Source: Hyphomonas sp. (GTDB lineage Bacteria > Pseudomonadota > Alphaproteobacteria > Caulobacterales > Hyphomonadaceae). Taken from it: a DNA stretch of 64,000 nt. The notes beneath the pieces are model-generated. The model had not been told where the DNA came from and searched no databases. It was given only the letters and a program-made list of their open reading frames with translations. The position numbers and the translations under genes were made by a program. Shown here piece after piece: positions 7,742 to 16,614 of the stretch; position 1 is the stretch's first letter, and each line of letters starts with the position of its first letter. The DNA lies in the NCBI RefSeq assembly GCF_016125515.1, contig NZ_WGLO01000005.1, forward strand, positions 62,001 to 126,000, read 5' to 3'.

Positions 7742-9163
7742 TCAGAGCGCCTTGACGATGTCCTCGACCATCTTCTTGGCGTCGGCGAGCAGCATCATCG
7801 TGTTGTCGTTGAAGAACAGCTCGTTCTCGATGCCGGCATAGCCCGAACCCATTGAGCGCTTGATGAACAGCACCGTGCGGGCGTTCTCGACGTCGAGGAT
7901 CGGCATGCCGTAGATCGGCGAGGACTTGTCGGTCTTCGCGGCCGGGTTCGTCACGTCGTTGGCGCCGATGACGAAGGCGACGTCGGAGGAATTGAACTCG
8001 GAGTTGATGTCTTCGAGTTCAAAGACTTCATCGTAGGGCACCTGGGCCTCGGCAAGCAGCACGTTCATGTGACCCGGCATCCGGCCTGCAACGGGGTGGA
8101 TGGCGTATTTCACTTCCACGCCTTCTTCCTTCAGCTTCTCAGCCATTTCCTTCAGCGCATGCTGGGCCTGGGCGACGGCCATGCCGTAGCCGGGAACGAT
8201 GATGACCTTGGAGGCGTTCTTCATGATGAAGGCGGCGTCGTCTGCCGAGCCGCGCTTGTACGGCCGGTCGACCTTTGCGCCGCCGGCAGCCGCGGCTGCA
8301 TCCTCGCCGCCGAAGCCGCCGAGGATGACCGAGATGAAAGATCGGTTCATGCCTTTGCACATGATGTACGAAAGGATGGCGCCGGACGAGCCGACGAGCG
8401 CGCCGGTGATGATCAGGGCGAAGTTGCCGAGCGTGAAGCCGAGGGCGGCGGCGGCCCAGCCGGAATAGGAGTTCAGCATCGATACGACGACCGGCATGTC
8501 GGCGCCGCCGATGGGGATGATCAGCGTGATGCCGAGCACGAGCGCCAGAATGGTGAGGCCCCAGAACGCCCAATGGGCGGTGCCGTGCGACTGGATCAGG
8601 ATCGCGAGCAAGGCGACGATGCCGGCGCCGATGGCGAGGTTCAGCACATGGCGGCCGGGCAGCAGGATCGGCGCGCCGCTCATGTTGCCGTTGAGCTTGG
8701 CGAAGGCGATGACCGAACCGGTAAAGGTGAGCGCACCGATGGCGGCGCCGAGGCCGAGTTCGATCAGCGAGGCCGCCTTGATGCCGGTGATGCCGAGAAT
8801 GCCGAAACTGTCGGGCGCATAGAGCGCAGCCGACGCCACGAGCACGGCGGCGAGACCGACGAGCGAGTGGAAGGCGGCGACGAGCTGCGGCATGTCCGTC
8901 ATCGGGATGCGGCGGGCGATGATGGCACCGATGGTGCCGCCGATGGCGACCGCGCCGATGATCAGGCCCCAGGTGACCGGATCAAGCTTGTCCCAGAGCA
9001 GCACCAGCGTGGTGGCGACGGCGATGGTCATGCCGATCATGCCGTTGCGGTTGCCCTTCTGGCTGGTGGCGGGGCTGGACAGCCCGCGCAGCGCGAGGAT
9101 GAAGAGCACGCCCGAGACGAGATAGAGCAGCGGCGCCCAGGTAGAGTGGAATGAATCGATCAA
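7742..9163 (-). CDS. pntB: NAD(P) transhydrogenase subunit beta
   Basis: Membrane and NADP(H)-binding subunit of the proton-translocating transhydrogenase, which makes NADPH from NADH using the proton gradient. Several hydrophobic helices fill the first two thirds. The C-terminal domain III has VIIVPGYGMAVAQAQ, IHPVAGRMPGHMNVLLAEA and VIGANDVTNPAA, all diagnostic for NADP binding. I chose TTG at 9163 over an upstream in-frame start: AGGAG lies 7 nt before it, it gives 473 residues as expected, and TTG overlaps the stop of the preceding NTF2-like gene as TTGA. Last gene of pntAA-pntAB-NTF2-pntB. Confidence 0.96.
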   Translation of the reverse strand: MIDSFHSTWAPLLYLVSGVLFILALRGLSSPATSQKGNRNGMIGMTIAVATTLVLLWDKLDPVTWGLIIGAVAIGGTIGAIIARRIPMTDMPQLVAAFHSLVGLAAVLVASAALYAPDSFGILGITGIKAASLIELGLGAAIGALTFTGSVIAFAKLNGNMSGAPILLPGRHVLNLAIGAGIVALLAILIQSHGTAHWAFWGLTILALVLGITLIIPIGGADMPVVVSMLNSYSGWAAAALGFTLGNFALIITGALVGSSGAILSYIMCKGMNRSFISVILGGFGGEDAAAAAGGAKVDRPYKRGSADDAAFIMKNASKVIIVPGYGMAVAQAQHALKEMAEKLKEEGVEVKYAIHPVAGRMPGHMNVLLAEAQVPYDEVFELEDINSEFNSSDVAFVIGANDVTNPAAKTDKSSPIYGMPILDVENARTVLFIKRSMGSGYAGIENELFFNDNTMMLLADAKKMVEDIVKAL

Positions 9164-9588
9164 TTTTTTGCTCCTAGCGGCGTGCCGCGTTCGGCCCATG
9201 CTGCGACTTCACCATCGGCGATGGCAAAGCAGGCTTTCCAGGCGCCATCTTCGCCGCGCCGCAGGACATAGTCCGTGGGCCAGGCGATGATGGTTTGGCC
9301 GTGTGCGTCGGCGAGACGATAGTCGACGCGAACTTGCGCGACCCCGTCAAAATCGGTTGTTGCGGTCTGAACCCGGGCATCGGCATGCGCCACGCCCTGT
9401 GCATCGTAGAAGCCGCTCAGACGGTCGAGGTTGCGGCGGAAGGCCTCCGCGTCACGGAAGCCGGCCCCGCCATTCTGGTCAGAGATGAAACACGGGAAAC
9501 GCCACATGGCCGCAATCGCGCCCATGTCGCGGCGCGAGAACGCGTCGGCATAGGCATCGAAGTGCGATTGGGCCTGGGTCAGCGTCAC
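9160..9588 (-). CDS. NTF2/SnoaL-like protein inside the pnt operon
   Basis: 142 residues with the NTF2-like pattern: helical start (QSHFDAYADAFSRRDMGAIAAMW), then strands with VQTATTDFDGVAQVRVDYRLAD and a C-terminal AWKACFAIADGEVAAW strand pair. There is no signal peptide or membrane segment. GTG is the start codon, 3 nt after pntAB, and its stop overlaps the pntB start as TTGA, so it is translated within the operon. It is not a known transhydrogenase subunit. Function is unknown; a small-molecule pocket, an accessory factor or a passenger gene are all possible. Confidence 0.75.
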   Translation of the reverse strand: MTLTQAQSHFDAYADAFSRRDMGAIAAMWRFPCFISDQNGGAGFRDAEAFRRNLDRLSGFYDAQGVAHADARVQTATTDFDGVAQVRVDYRLADAHGQTIIAWPTDYVLRRGEDGAWKACFAIADGEVAAWAERGTPLGAKN

Positions 9589-9591
9589 GTG

Positions 9592-9957
9592 TTACTGGCC
9601 CTTCTTCTTGTACATGGCCAGCATGCGCTGGGTGACGAGGAAGCCGCCGAAGATGTTGACGCTGGCGAGCATCACGGCGACCGCGCCGAGGATCTTGGCG
9701 ACCCAGCCTTCCTGCGACAGGCCATGTGCGGCGGCGGCAACCAGCGCACCGACCACGATGACCGACGAGATGGCGTTGGTGACGGCCATCAGCGGTGTGT
9801 GCAGGGCGGGCGTCACCGACCAGACGACATAATAGCCGACGAAGCAGGCCAGCGCGAAGATGGCCGCGAGGAAGACGGTCGACTCGATGCCGCCGGCATC
9901 GGCATGCGCCGGCAGGGCGAGCGCCGCAGCGGCGATGATGGAAAGGGCGCGCTTCAT
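9592..9957 (-). CDS. pntAB: NAD(P) transhydrogenase subunit alpha, membrane part
   Basis: 121 residues corresponding to the C-terminal membrane part of PntA in enteric bacteria, encoded separately as in most alphaproteobacteria. A predicted signal-like first helix is followed by three hydrophobic helices. [21 protein letters not shown] is the conserved segment of this domain, and [21 protein letters not shown] is the usual C-terminus. The ATG overlaps the pntAA stop by 4 nt. Confidence 0.95.
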   Translation of the reverse strand: MKRALSIIAAAALALPAHADAGGIESTVFLAAIFALACFVGYYVVWSVTPALHTPLMAVTNAISSVIVVGALVAAAAHGLSQEGWVAKILGAVAVMLASVNIFGGFLVTQRMLAMYKKKGQ

Positions 9958-11081
9958 GACTTGAGCCTTTCGCTGACAGTGGCGCCATTCCGCGTGAGCA
10001 GCATGGCTTTGACGATCTCATCGTCCGTATCGAGATTGATCGCGCCGCCTTCGGCGGTGATCAACGGAATGAAGGCCAGCAGGTTCTTTGCGAACAGCGA
10101 GGACGAATCAGCGGGCAGGCGGGCCGGCAGGTTCGAGAACCCGGCAACCTTGACGCCGTTCACGTCCACGATTTCGTCGGCCTTGGAGAGCGGGCAGTTG
10201 CCGCCTTGGGTGACGGCCATGTCCACGATGACCGCGCCGGGCTTCATCGACTTCACCATCTCCTCGGTGATCAGCACGGGTGCGGGACGGCCCGGGATCA
10301 GCGCGGTGGTGATGACGATATCCTGCTTGGCAATGTGGCTGGCGGTCAGCGCAGCCTGTTTCGCCTGGTATTCCGGCGACATTTCCTTGGCGTAGCCGCC
10401 TGCGGTTTCGGCCGCCTTGAACTCGTCATCCTCGACCGCAATGAACTTCGCGCCGAGCGAGGCAACCTGTTCCTTGGCGGCGGGGCGCACGTCCGTGGCG
10501 GTGACGACCGCGCCGAGACGGCGGGCGGTGGCGATGGCCTGGAGGCCGGCGACGCCGACGCCCATGACGAACACTTTCGCCGGGGCAATCGTGCCCGCCG
10601 CTGTCATCATCATCGGCATGGCGCGGCCATAGATCTGGGCGCCTTCGATGACGGCGCGGTAGCCGGCAAGGTTGGACTGGGACGACAGCGCGTCCATCGA
10701 CTGGGCGCGGGTGATGCGCGGGGTGAATTCCATCGACAGCGCTGCGATCTTTTTCGCGTTCAGCGCCGCGATTTCGCTGGCCGGGAAGGCGAAGGGCTCC
10801 ATCAGGGCGATCAGGGCGGCGCCTTCGGGAAGCGCCGCGACCTCATCCGGCAGGGGCCGGCGTACTTTAAAGACAATGTCGGCGCCCGCCGCTGCGGCTG
10901 GTCCGTCGACGACGGTGGCGCCGGCTTCCGCAAAGGAAGGGTCCGGAAAGCCCGCGACCGTGCCGGCGCCGGATTCGACCGTGACCGTGTGGCCGAGGCC
11001 CACGAGCTTCTTGACTGTCTCCGGAGTTGCCGCCACGCGGGTTTCGCCGGGTTGCCGTTCTTTGAGCACTGATATCTTCAT
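9954..11081 (-). CDS. pntAA: NAD(P) transhydrogenase subunit alpha, NAD-binding part
   Basis: Soluble NAD(H)-binding domain I of the proton-translocating transhydrogenase, related to alanine dehydrogenase. ATG at 11081 gives [26 protein letters not shown], the family start, with AAGG upstream. Rossmann motif [27 protein letters not shown] and the mobile loop region [13 protein letters not shown] are present. 375 residues. First gene of the operon, divergent from the SDR gene with 59 nt between starts; a promoter for both must lie in that AT-richer gap. Confidence 0.96.
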   Translation of the reverse strand: MKISVLKERQPGETRVAATPETVKKLVGLGHTVTVESGAGTVAGFPDPSFAEAGATVVDGPAAAAGADIVFKVRRPLPDEVAALPEGAALIALMEPFAFPASEIAALNAKKIAALSMEFTPRITRAQSMDALSSQSNLAGYRAVIEGAQIYGRAMPMMMTAAGTIAPAKVFVMGVGVAGLQAIATARRLGAVVTATDVRPAAKEQVASLGAKFIAVEDDEFKAAETAGGYAKEMSPEYQAKQAALTASHIAKQDIVITTALIPGRPAPVLITEEMVKSMKPGAVIVDMAVTQGGNCPLSKADEIVDVNGVKVAGFSNLPARLPADSSSLFAKNLLAFIPLITAEGGAINLDTDDEIVKAMLLTRNGATVSERLKS

Positions 11082-11140
11082 GGAGCCTTGGATTAGGTTA
11101 AACCTTGCGCGGTGCAACAGTTTTTTTGGAGGTTAGGGGC

Positions 11141-11908
11141 ATGAGTTTGTTTAGTCTGGCTAACAGGACGGCTTTGGTGACCGGGGCTTCGAGCGGGCTT
11201 GGCGAGCATTTTGCCCATGTGCTGGCCGGTGCCGGCGCCTCTGTCGTGATTGCGGCGCGCCGCATGGACCGGCTGGAACGGGTGGCGGCCGAGATTTCAG
11301 CCAAAGGCGGCAGGGCGCTGCCGGTCGAGATGGATGTGACGCACGAGGATTCGGTGACGGGCGCGTTTGCCGAGATCCAGGACGCGCTGGGCCGGCCCTG
11401 CGATATCATCATCAACAATTCGGGTATGTCCCGCGAGGGCTGGTACAGGGAACAGAGCGAAGAAGACTGGAATGCGGTCATCGACACCAACCTGACAGGG
11501 GTGTGGCGCGTCGGCAAGGCCGCGACCAATGCGATGATCGCGGCGGGGGTAAAGGGTTCGATCGTGAATATCGCCTCAATCACGGCGCACCGGACGCAGA
11601 TGATGACGACGGCCTATTGCGTGTCGAAGGCCGGGGTCGATCACCTGACGCGGCACATGGCGCTGGAAAGCGCGCGCTACGGGATCCGGGTGAATGCGAT
11701 CTCGCCGGGTTATTACAAGACAGCGATCAATGACGAGTATCTCGACTCCGAGGCAGGGGACGCGATGCGCAAGCGGATCGCGATGCGCCGGTTCGGGGAA
11801 TACAAGGAGCTGGACGGGGCACTGCTGCTGCTGGCCTCCGACGCGGGCAGCTACATGACGGGGTCAACCCTGGTGGTGGATGGCGGGCACCTGCTCAGCC
11901 CGCTGTAA
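11141..11908 (+). CDS. SDR-family oxidoreductase
   Basis: 255-residue classical short-chain dehydrogenase/reductase. The cofactor motif TGASSGLGEHFA lies near residue 15, followed by NNSG in place of the common NNAG, catalytic Ser in VNIASITAHR, YCVSK with Tyr and Lys, and the SPGYYKT loop. ATG 11141 is chosen because GGAGG precedes it. AARR after the second strand suggests NADPH preference. The substrate is unknown. It is divergent from pntAA, whose product makes NADPH; a functional link is only suggestive. Confidence 0.9.
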   Translation: MSLFSLANRTALVTGASSGLGEHFAHVLAGAGASVVIAARRMDRLERVAAEISAKGGRALPVEMDVTHEDSVTGAFAEIQDALGRPCDIIINNSGMSREGWYREQSEEDWNAVIDTNLTGVWRVGKAATNAMIAAGVKGSIVNIASITAHRTQMMTTAYCVSKAGVDHLTRHMALESARYGIRVNAISPGYYKTAINDEYLDSEAGDAMRKRIAMRRFGEYKELDGALLLLASDAGSYMTGSTLVVDGGHLLSPL

Positions 11909-11958
11909 CCGGCCCGCTTGCGGCGCTGCAAAATAGTCATTACACGATCCTCACGCGA

Positions 11959-12117
11959 AAGGTGCCCGGGTCAACAGCCCGGGTGAAAAGGGAAGCCGGT
12001 GGGAATCCGGCGCTATGCCCGTAACTGTCAGCGGGGAGTCTGTTGAGCCACACGCCACTGGGAAACCGGGAAGGCAGCTCGATGAGGCCCTGATCCGCTT
12101 AGCCAGGAGACCTGCCT
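11959..12117 (+). ncRNA. Cobalamin riboswitch (AdoCbl-type aptamer)
   Basis: The gap of 335 nt between the SDR gene and btuB holds a B12 aptamer. Consensus pieces are visible: the GGGAAGCCGGTG..AATCCGGCGC stem-loop at about 11991-12013, a GCCCGTAACTGTC segment at 12017-12029, the GCCACTGGGAAACCGGGAAGG arm near 12054-12074, and the B12 box AGCCAGGAGACCTGCC at 12101-12116. In known examples cobalamin binding turns off the downstream transport genes. Here it lies about 127 nt before the btuB start. Confidence 0.95.
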
Positions 12118-12160
12118 TTTGCCGTCGTGAGCTCGCCGCCCGGGACCAGGCGTTGGGCTG

Positions 12161-12220
12161 CGGAAGGCACTCCTTCCGTTCATGCGACATGTCATGAACC
12201 CGCCGCGGAGCGCGCGCTCC
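12161..12220 (+). promoter_or_regulatory. Probable expression platform of the cobalamin riboswitch
   Basis: Two strong stems follow the aptamer: CGGAAGG-CACT-CCTTCCG (12161-12178) and the self-complementary GGAGCGCGCGCTCC (12207-12220). The btuB Shine-Dalgarno AAGGAG lies 10 nt after the second stem. Neither stem has a T-run, so control at translation initiation is more likely than termination. The exact switch is not resolved by eye. Confidence 0.45.
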
Positions 12221-12243
12221 CGGCATCTGAAGGAGCTGTGGAC

Positions 12244-14094
12244 ATGATCCTCAGACTGACTTTGCTTGGCGCCTTGGCGCTGGCGCTCAATATATCCCCC
12301 GCTTTTGCAGACGACGCGCGCGTGCTCGACACGGTGGAGGTCACCGGCCTGCGCCCGGTTGAGGCGGACCGCACGACGGTGTCGGTGTCCGTACTGTCGG
12401 AAGAAGACCTGGCGGTGCGCCTGTCGCCGAACCCCGCCGACCAGCTGCGTGCTGTGCCGGGCGTGGCGGTGTCGCGCGCGGGCAGTCTCGGCGGCCTGAC
12501 GCAGGTGCGCCTGCGCGGCGCGGAAGCCAACCACACGCTGGTGTTGTTCGAGGGCATCGAGGTGTCGGACCCGGTGAACGGCGATACGGATTTCGGATTG
12601 CTGACCGCTTTGCCGGCTGGGCGGATTGAAGTGTTGCGAGGCGCAGCCTCGTCGATCTATGGATCGGATGCGATCGGCGGCGTGCTGCTGCTGGAGGCAG
12701 CGCGCGGGGCCGGGCTGACGGGCATTGCCGAAGGCGGCAGCTTCGGCACGGCGCAGGGCACGCTCGGCTGGACAAATGACCGGTTCGGGCTGGCCGCGAC
12801 CGGTTTTGCGACCGACGGCGAAGACTCGTCGGGCACGGGCGGCGGCAAGGACGGTTCGGACGCGCTGACGGGGCTCGCGACCGCGAAGTTCGATCTGGGT
12901 GCGGATTGGGCGCTGTCGCTGGTGGGCCTTGCCCGCGCGGCAAGTTCCGACTTCGATTCTGATACGGATTTCGATGGCCTGCTGAATGACGAGGACCGCC
13001 GCACCGAAGCGGAACAGAGACTAATCGGCGCTGCGCTGACGGGCCAAACGGGCCTGGTGGACCATGTGCTGCGTGCGAGCTTCAATGAAGTAGACCGCGA
13101 CAATTTCGCGGACGGTGCGCTCAGCGACACGGCGAAGGGCAAGCGCACGAAGCTGAGCTGGTCGCCCGGCTATACGCAAGGTGTCCACCGGTTGACCGGG
13201 CTGATCGACTATGAGCGCGAGACGTATGACCGTAGCGATGTCCAGTATTTCGGCGCGACGGATGCGTCCGAGGCGTTTGAATCGCTCGGCATCGCCGGTG
13301 AGTACCGGTTGAGTTCTGGCGCGCTGGACCTTTCGGCCTCCGCGCGCCTCGACGATAACCGGCGCCGGTTCAAGGACGCCGTCACCTGGCGTGTCGGCGC
13401 GGGCTATGCGTTCGAGTCCCTCGGCGGGCGTGTCCGGGCCTCGGCTGGAACGGGCATCAAGAACCCAACGTTCACGGAGCTATTCGGGTTTTTCCCCGGC
13501 AGCTTCACCGGTAATCCGGACCTGAAACCGGAGCAGTCGACAAGTTGGGAAATCGGCTGGGACCAGACGGCCGGGCCGGCGGACTTCAGCCTCACCTATT
13601 TCGAGGCCGATCTCGAAAACGAGATCTACACGGCATTCAATCCCGACTTCACGTCGACCGCGCGCAACCGGGCGGGCAAGAGCGAGCGCAGCGGCGTTGA
13701 ACTGTCGGGCCGGTGGCAGCTGGCCTCGAACGTATCGCTGTCGGGTCAGGCGACGTTCTTTGACTCGCAGGATGATGCCGGCGCAGATGAAATCCGAGTG
13801 CCGGACATGACGGCCTCGCTTTCGGCCGACTTGCAGGTGCGTGAGGACGGGCTTCGTCTGGGGCTTGCACTCGACCATGTGGGCGAGCAGGGCGACTTCG
13901 ATTTCGGTCCATTCCCGTCGCGCCTTGTCTCGCTCGATGCCTACACCCTGGCCGCGCTCACCGCAGAATATCCGCTGACGGAACGTCTGGCATTGACGCT
14001 TCGCGGTGAGAACCTGCTGGACGAGACGGCCACCGACGTGTTCGGCTATAACGGACCGGGCGCCGGCGTTTATGTGGGGCTGAAACTGCGTTGA
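12244..14094 (+). CDS. btuB: TonB-dependent vitamin B12 receptor
   Basis: Outer-membrane gated barrel of 616 residues that imports cobalamin using TonB energy. A signal peptide ending at AFADD is followed by a TonB-box-like DTVEVTG, then the plug domain (PADQLRAVPGVAV, QVRLRGAEANHTLVLFEGIEV, GRIEVLRGAASSIYGSDAIGGV). The barrel closes with LRGENLLDETATDVFGYNGPG and a terminal aromatic-rich strand. ATG 12244 has AAGGAG 9 nt upstream and lies behind the cobalamin riboswitch. Its stop overlaps the btuF start (TTGA). Cobalamin specificity rests on the riboswitch and operon partners. Confidence 0.92.
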   Translation: MILRLTLLGALALALNISPAFADDARVLDTVEVTGLRPVEADRTTVSVSVLSEEDLAVRLSPNPADQLRAVPGVAVSRAGSLGGLTQVRLRGAEANHTLVLFEGIEVSDPVNGDTDFGLLTALPAGRIEVLRGAASSIYGSDAIGGVLLLEAARGAGLTGIAEGGSFGTAQGTLGWTNDRFGLAATGFATDGEDSSGTGGGKDGSDALTGLATAKFDLGADWALSLVGLARAASSDFDSDTDFDGLLNDEDRRTEAEQRLIGAALTGQTGLVDHVLRASFNEVDRDNFADGALSDTAKGKRTKLSWSPGYTQGVHRLTGLIDYERETYDRSDVQYFGATDASEAFESLGIAGEYRLSSGALDLSASARLDDNRRRFKDAVTWRVGAGYAFESLGGRVRASAGTGIKNPTFTELFGFFPGSFTGNPDLKPEQSTSWEIGWDQTAGPADFSLTYFEADLENEIYTAFNPDFTSTARNRAGKSERSGVELSGRWQLASNVSLSGQATFFDSQDDAGADEIRVPDMTASLSADLQVREDGLRLGLALDHVGEQGDFDFGPFPSRLVSLDAYTLAALTAEYPLTERLALTLRGENLLDETATDVFGYNGPGAGVYVGLKLR

Positions 14095-14888
14095 AACGGG
14101 CCATTGTTGCCTTCTGCCTGATCGGGCTGGCCGGCCTTGCCTCAGCAGGGCCGGCCAAACCGACGGTTGTGTCGCTCGACTACTGCGCGGACCAGTTCGT
14201 TCTCGCGCTGGCTGACCGCGACCAGATTCTTGCCGTCTCCAAGGATGCCGAACGCAAATTCAGCCATCTTCGGGCCAGCGCGGCAGGAATCCCCAAAGTG
14301 CGCGCGGCGGCGGAAGACGTCATCGCACTCCATCCTAATCTTGTCGTGCGCAGCTGGGGCGGCGATGCGCGCGCCTTGTCCCTGTACGAACGGTTTGGAA
14401 TCCGGACCGTCCAGATCGGTTATGGAGAAGACATCGACAGCGCCATAGGCGTGACGCGCGCCGTGGCGGCCGAGATCGGCCAATCGGCACGGGTCGACGC
14501 CTTGATCGCTGCCTCGCCGCCGCCGCGCCCCGCGAACGGCCTGTCCGCGCTCTACGTGACGCCGGGCGGCGTGAGCGCCGGACAGGGCACGATGATCGAC
14601 GCCATCATGCGCCATGCCGGGCTTTCGAATGCCAACACGGGAACCGGTTGGACCGGCCTGCCACTCGAACGGTTGGTGCAAGCACCGCCCGCGCTGATGC
14701 TGACAGCCTTCTTCGGATTTGACGATGATGCAACGGATCGTTGGTCTGTGTCGCGTCATCCGGTGATGCAGCGCCTCATGCGCGATGCGCGTGTCGTGGC
14801 GATGGATGAGTCCCGCGTTTCCTGTCCAGCCTGGCTGGTCGCGGACGAAGCGGACTCAATTGCGCGCGCGCTGGAGGCCGCTCCATGA
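14091..14888 (+). CDS. btuF: Periplasmic cobalamin-binding protein
   Basis: 265-residue class III substrate-binding protein that hands B12 to BtuCD. A signal peptide (KRAIVAFCLIGLAGLASAG) is followed by VVSLDYCADQFVLALADRDQILAVS and HPNLVVRSWGGDARALSLYERFGI, typical for this fold. The TTG start overlaps the btuB stop as TTGA, and the end overlaps btuC as ATGA, so all four genes are translationally coupled. Specificity is inferred from the upstream riboswitch and receptor. Confidence 0.88.
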   Translation: MKRAIVAFCLIGLAGLASAGPAKPTVVSLDYCADQFVLALADRDQILAVSKDAERKFSHLRASAAGIPKVRAAAEDVIALHPNLVVRSWGGDARALSLYERFGIRTVQIGYGEDIDSAIGVTRAVAAEIGQSARVDALIAASPPPRPANGLSALYVTPGGVSAGQGTMIDAIMRHAGLSNANTGTGWTGLPLERLVQAPPALMLTAFFGFDDDATDRWSVSRHPVMQRLMRDARVVAMDESRVSCPAWLVADEADSIARALEAAP

Positions 14889-15868
14889 GCCGGCTCGTTG
14901 TTTTTCTGACGTTGGTTTCGCTGTGCCTCTTTGCATTGTCCGGTCTCGTCGGCACGGCGCCTCTTTCGCTTGAGGCCAGTCTGGGGGCTCTGGTGGGGCA
15001 GGGCGACGCGGCCGCCCGGACCATCCTGTGGGAAATCCGCTTGCCGCGCGCTGCCGCGGCCTTTGGAGTCGGCGCGACGCTCGGACTGGCAGGCGCGGCC
15101 TTGCAAGGCCTGTTGCAGAACCCGCTGGCCGAACCCGGCGTTCTCGGCGTCTCGGCCTTTGCGGCGCTCGGTGCCGTGGTTGCGATCTTTTTCGGACTGG
15201 CCGGTATCAGCGGGTTGATCGTTCCGCTGGCCGCCATTCTCGGCGCGGGGCTTGCGACACTCGTGCTGGTCGTTGCCACGCTGCGCGGCGCAAACAGCGT
15301 GACGCTCTTGCTGATCGGGATCGGCCTCTCCAGTTTTGCGGGCGCGCTCATATCGCTCGCGATGAACCTTGCGCCGAACCCGTACAGCCTGTCCGATCTG
15401 GTCAACTGGATGATGGGGTCGGTCGCGAACCGTTCGTGGGCGGACATAGCCCTTGCCGCGCCAGCCTGGGCCGTCGGGACCGCGCTGGTGATGATGGCCG
15501 CGCCGGGCTTGCGCGCGCTTAGCTTGGGCGAAGAGACGGCGGCAAGCCTTGGCGCGGACATCCGGCGCACCCGGATACTGGTGATCGGCGGCACGTCGAT
15601 CCTGGCCGGGGCAAGCGTGGCGACGGCCGGCGCGATCGGATTTGTCGGCATTGTCGCGCCGCATATCGTGCGGCCTTTCGTGCGCCACGATCCGCAGAAA
15701 TTGCTGGTGCCCTCGGCCTTGCTGGCGGGCGTGATCCTGCTCGCGGCGGATGTTCTTGTCCGCATCCTGCCTGTGCAGCAGGAGCTCAAACTGGGCGTTG
15801 CGGCCGCGCTGCTTGGCGGCCCGGTCTTCATCTGGATTGCCGCGCGGCTCGGGAGGGCGTCTGCATGA
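14885..15868 (+). CDS. btuC: Cobalamin ABC transporter permease
   Basis: 327-residue FecCD-family inner-membrane permease with about ten hydrophobic segments. Family marks are LPRAAAAFGVGATLGLAGAALQGLLQNPLAEP, the conserved LGISGFAAL-like stretch (LGVSAFAALG), the NWMMGS segment, and GAIGFVGIVAPHIVRPFVRHDP near the end. It overlaps btuF and btuD by 4 nt each. Confidence 0.93.
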   Translation: MSRLVVFLTLVSLCLFALSGLVGTAPLSLEASLGALVGQGDAAARTILWEIRLPRAAAAFGVGATLGLAGAALQGLLQNPLAEPGVLGVSAFAALGAVVAIFFGLAGISGLIVPLAAILGAGLATLVLVVATLRGANSVTLLLIGIGLSSFAGALISLAMNLAPNPYSLSDLVNWMMGSVANRSWADIALAAPAWAVGTALVMMAAPGLRALSLGEETAASLGADIRRTRILVIGGTSILAGASVATAGAIGFVGIVAPHIVRPFVRHDPQKLLVPSALLAGVILLAADVLVRILPVQQELKLGVAAALLGGPVFIWIAARLGRASA

Positions 15869-16614
15869 TCTCCGCCAACGGACTGTCGATCTTCCTGAGT
15901 GGCCAGCGCGTCGTCACGGACCTTTCCATCGAACTGGGCGAGGGCGAGATGGTCGCGCTCGTCGGGCCGAATGGTGCGGGCAAGAGTTCGGCTCTGAAAG
16001 CGCTGGCCGGTGTGACGCCCCTCGCGGCGGGTGAGATCCGGATCGACGGCGTGGACGCCCGGCGCCTGAGTTTGCGGGCGCGGGCCCGTTGTATCGCCTG
16101 GCTGCCGCAGGCCCGGCCGGTTGCCTGGAACCTGGCGGCCCGGGATGTCGTGTCGCTCGGCCGGTTTGCGGAATCCCCCGCAGCCTACGATCATCTTGGT
16201 GGGGCCGACCGGCAGGCGGTCGATGCGGCGCTCGAGAAAGCCGATGCCGCGCGCCTTGCGCCGCGCGCTTTTCACACGCTGTCAGGCGGAGAACAGGCAC
16301 GGGTGCATCTTGCGCGGCTGCTGGCCAGCCCGGCGCCCAGCCTGCTGCTCGACGAGCCCTGCGCCGCGCTCGACATCGTGCATCAATTGTCGCTGATGGA
16401 GACCCTGGTGGCGGAGGCAGCTTCCGGCCGGGCGATTCTCGTCGTCCTGCACGATCTGGAACTCGCGGCGCGCTATTGCCAGCGGATCATGGTGATGGAG
16501 GCCGGACACAAGGTGGCCGATGACGGCGCACAGGATGCGCTCAATCCGCATGTCCTTGAACACGTGTTCGGCGTGCGCCGCGACGCGGCGGGCGCGTTAG
16601 TACGCGCCGGTTGA
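15865..16614 (+). CDS. btuD: Cobalamin ABC transporter ATP-binding protein
   Basis: 249-residue ATPase with Walker A GPNGAGKSS (about residues 33-41), Q-loop LPQARPVAWN, signature LSGGEQARVHLAR, Walker B LLLDEPCAALD and the switch histidine in VVLHDLELA. It drives BtuC and is the last gene of the riboswitch-controlled operon. Its 3' end overlaps the opposing sugar-transferase gene by 18 nt, leaving no room for a terminator between them. Confidence 0.94.
   Translation: MISANGLSIFLSGQRVVTDLSIELGEGEMVALVGPNGAGKSSALKALAGVTPLAAGEIRIDGVDARRLSLRARARCIAWLPQARPVAWNLAARDVVSLGRFAESPAAYDHLGGADRQAVDAALEKADAARLAPRAFHTLSGGEQARVHLARLLASPAPSLLLDEPCAALDIVHQLSLMETLVAEAASGRAILVVLHDLELAARYCQRIMVMEAGHKVADDGAQDALNPHVLEHVFGVRRDAAGALVRAG

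Noticed and set aside
11118-11130. Run of seven T before the SDR gene as a terminator
   Set aside because: No GC stem precedes it on either strand; it lies in the divergent promoter gap.
12127-12243. N-terminal extension of the B12 receptor from an upstream GTG
   Set aside because: The extension would cover the riboswitch expression platform and remove the clear signal peptide that begins at ATG 12244 with its AAGGAG.
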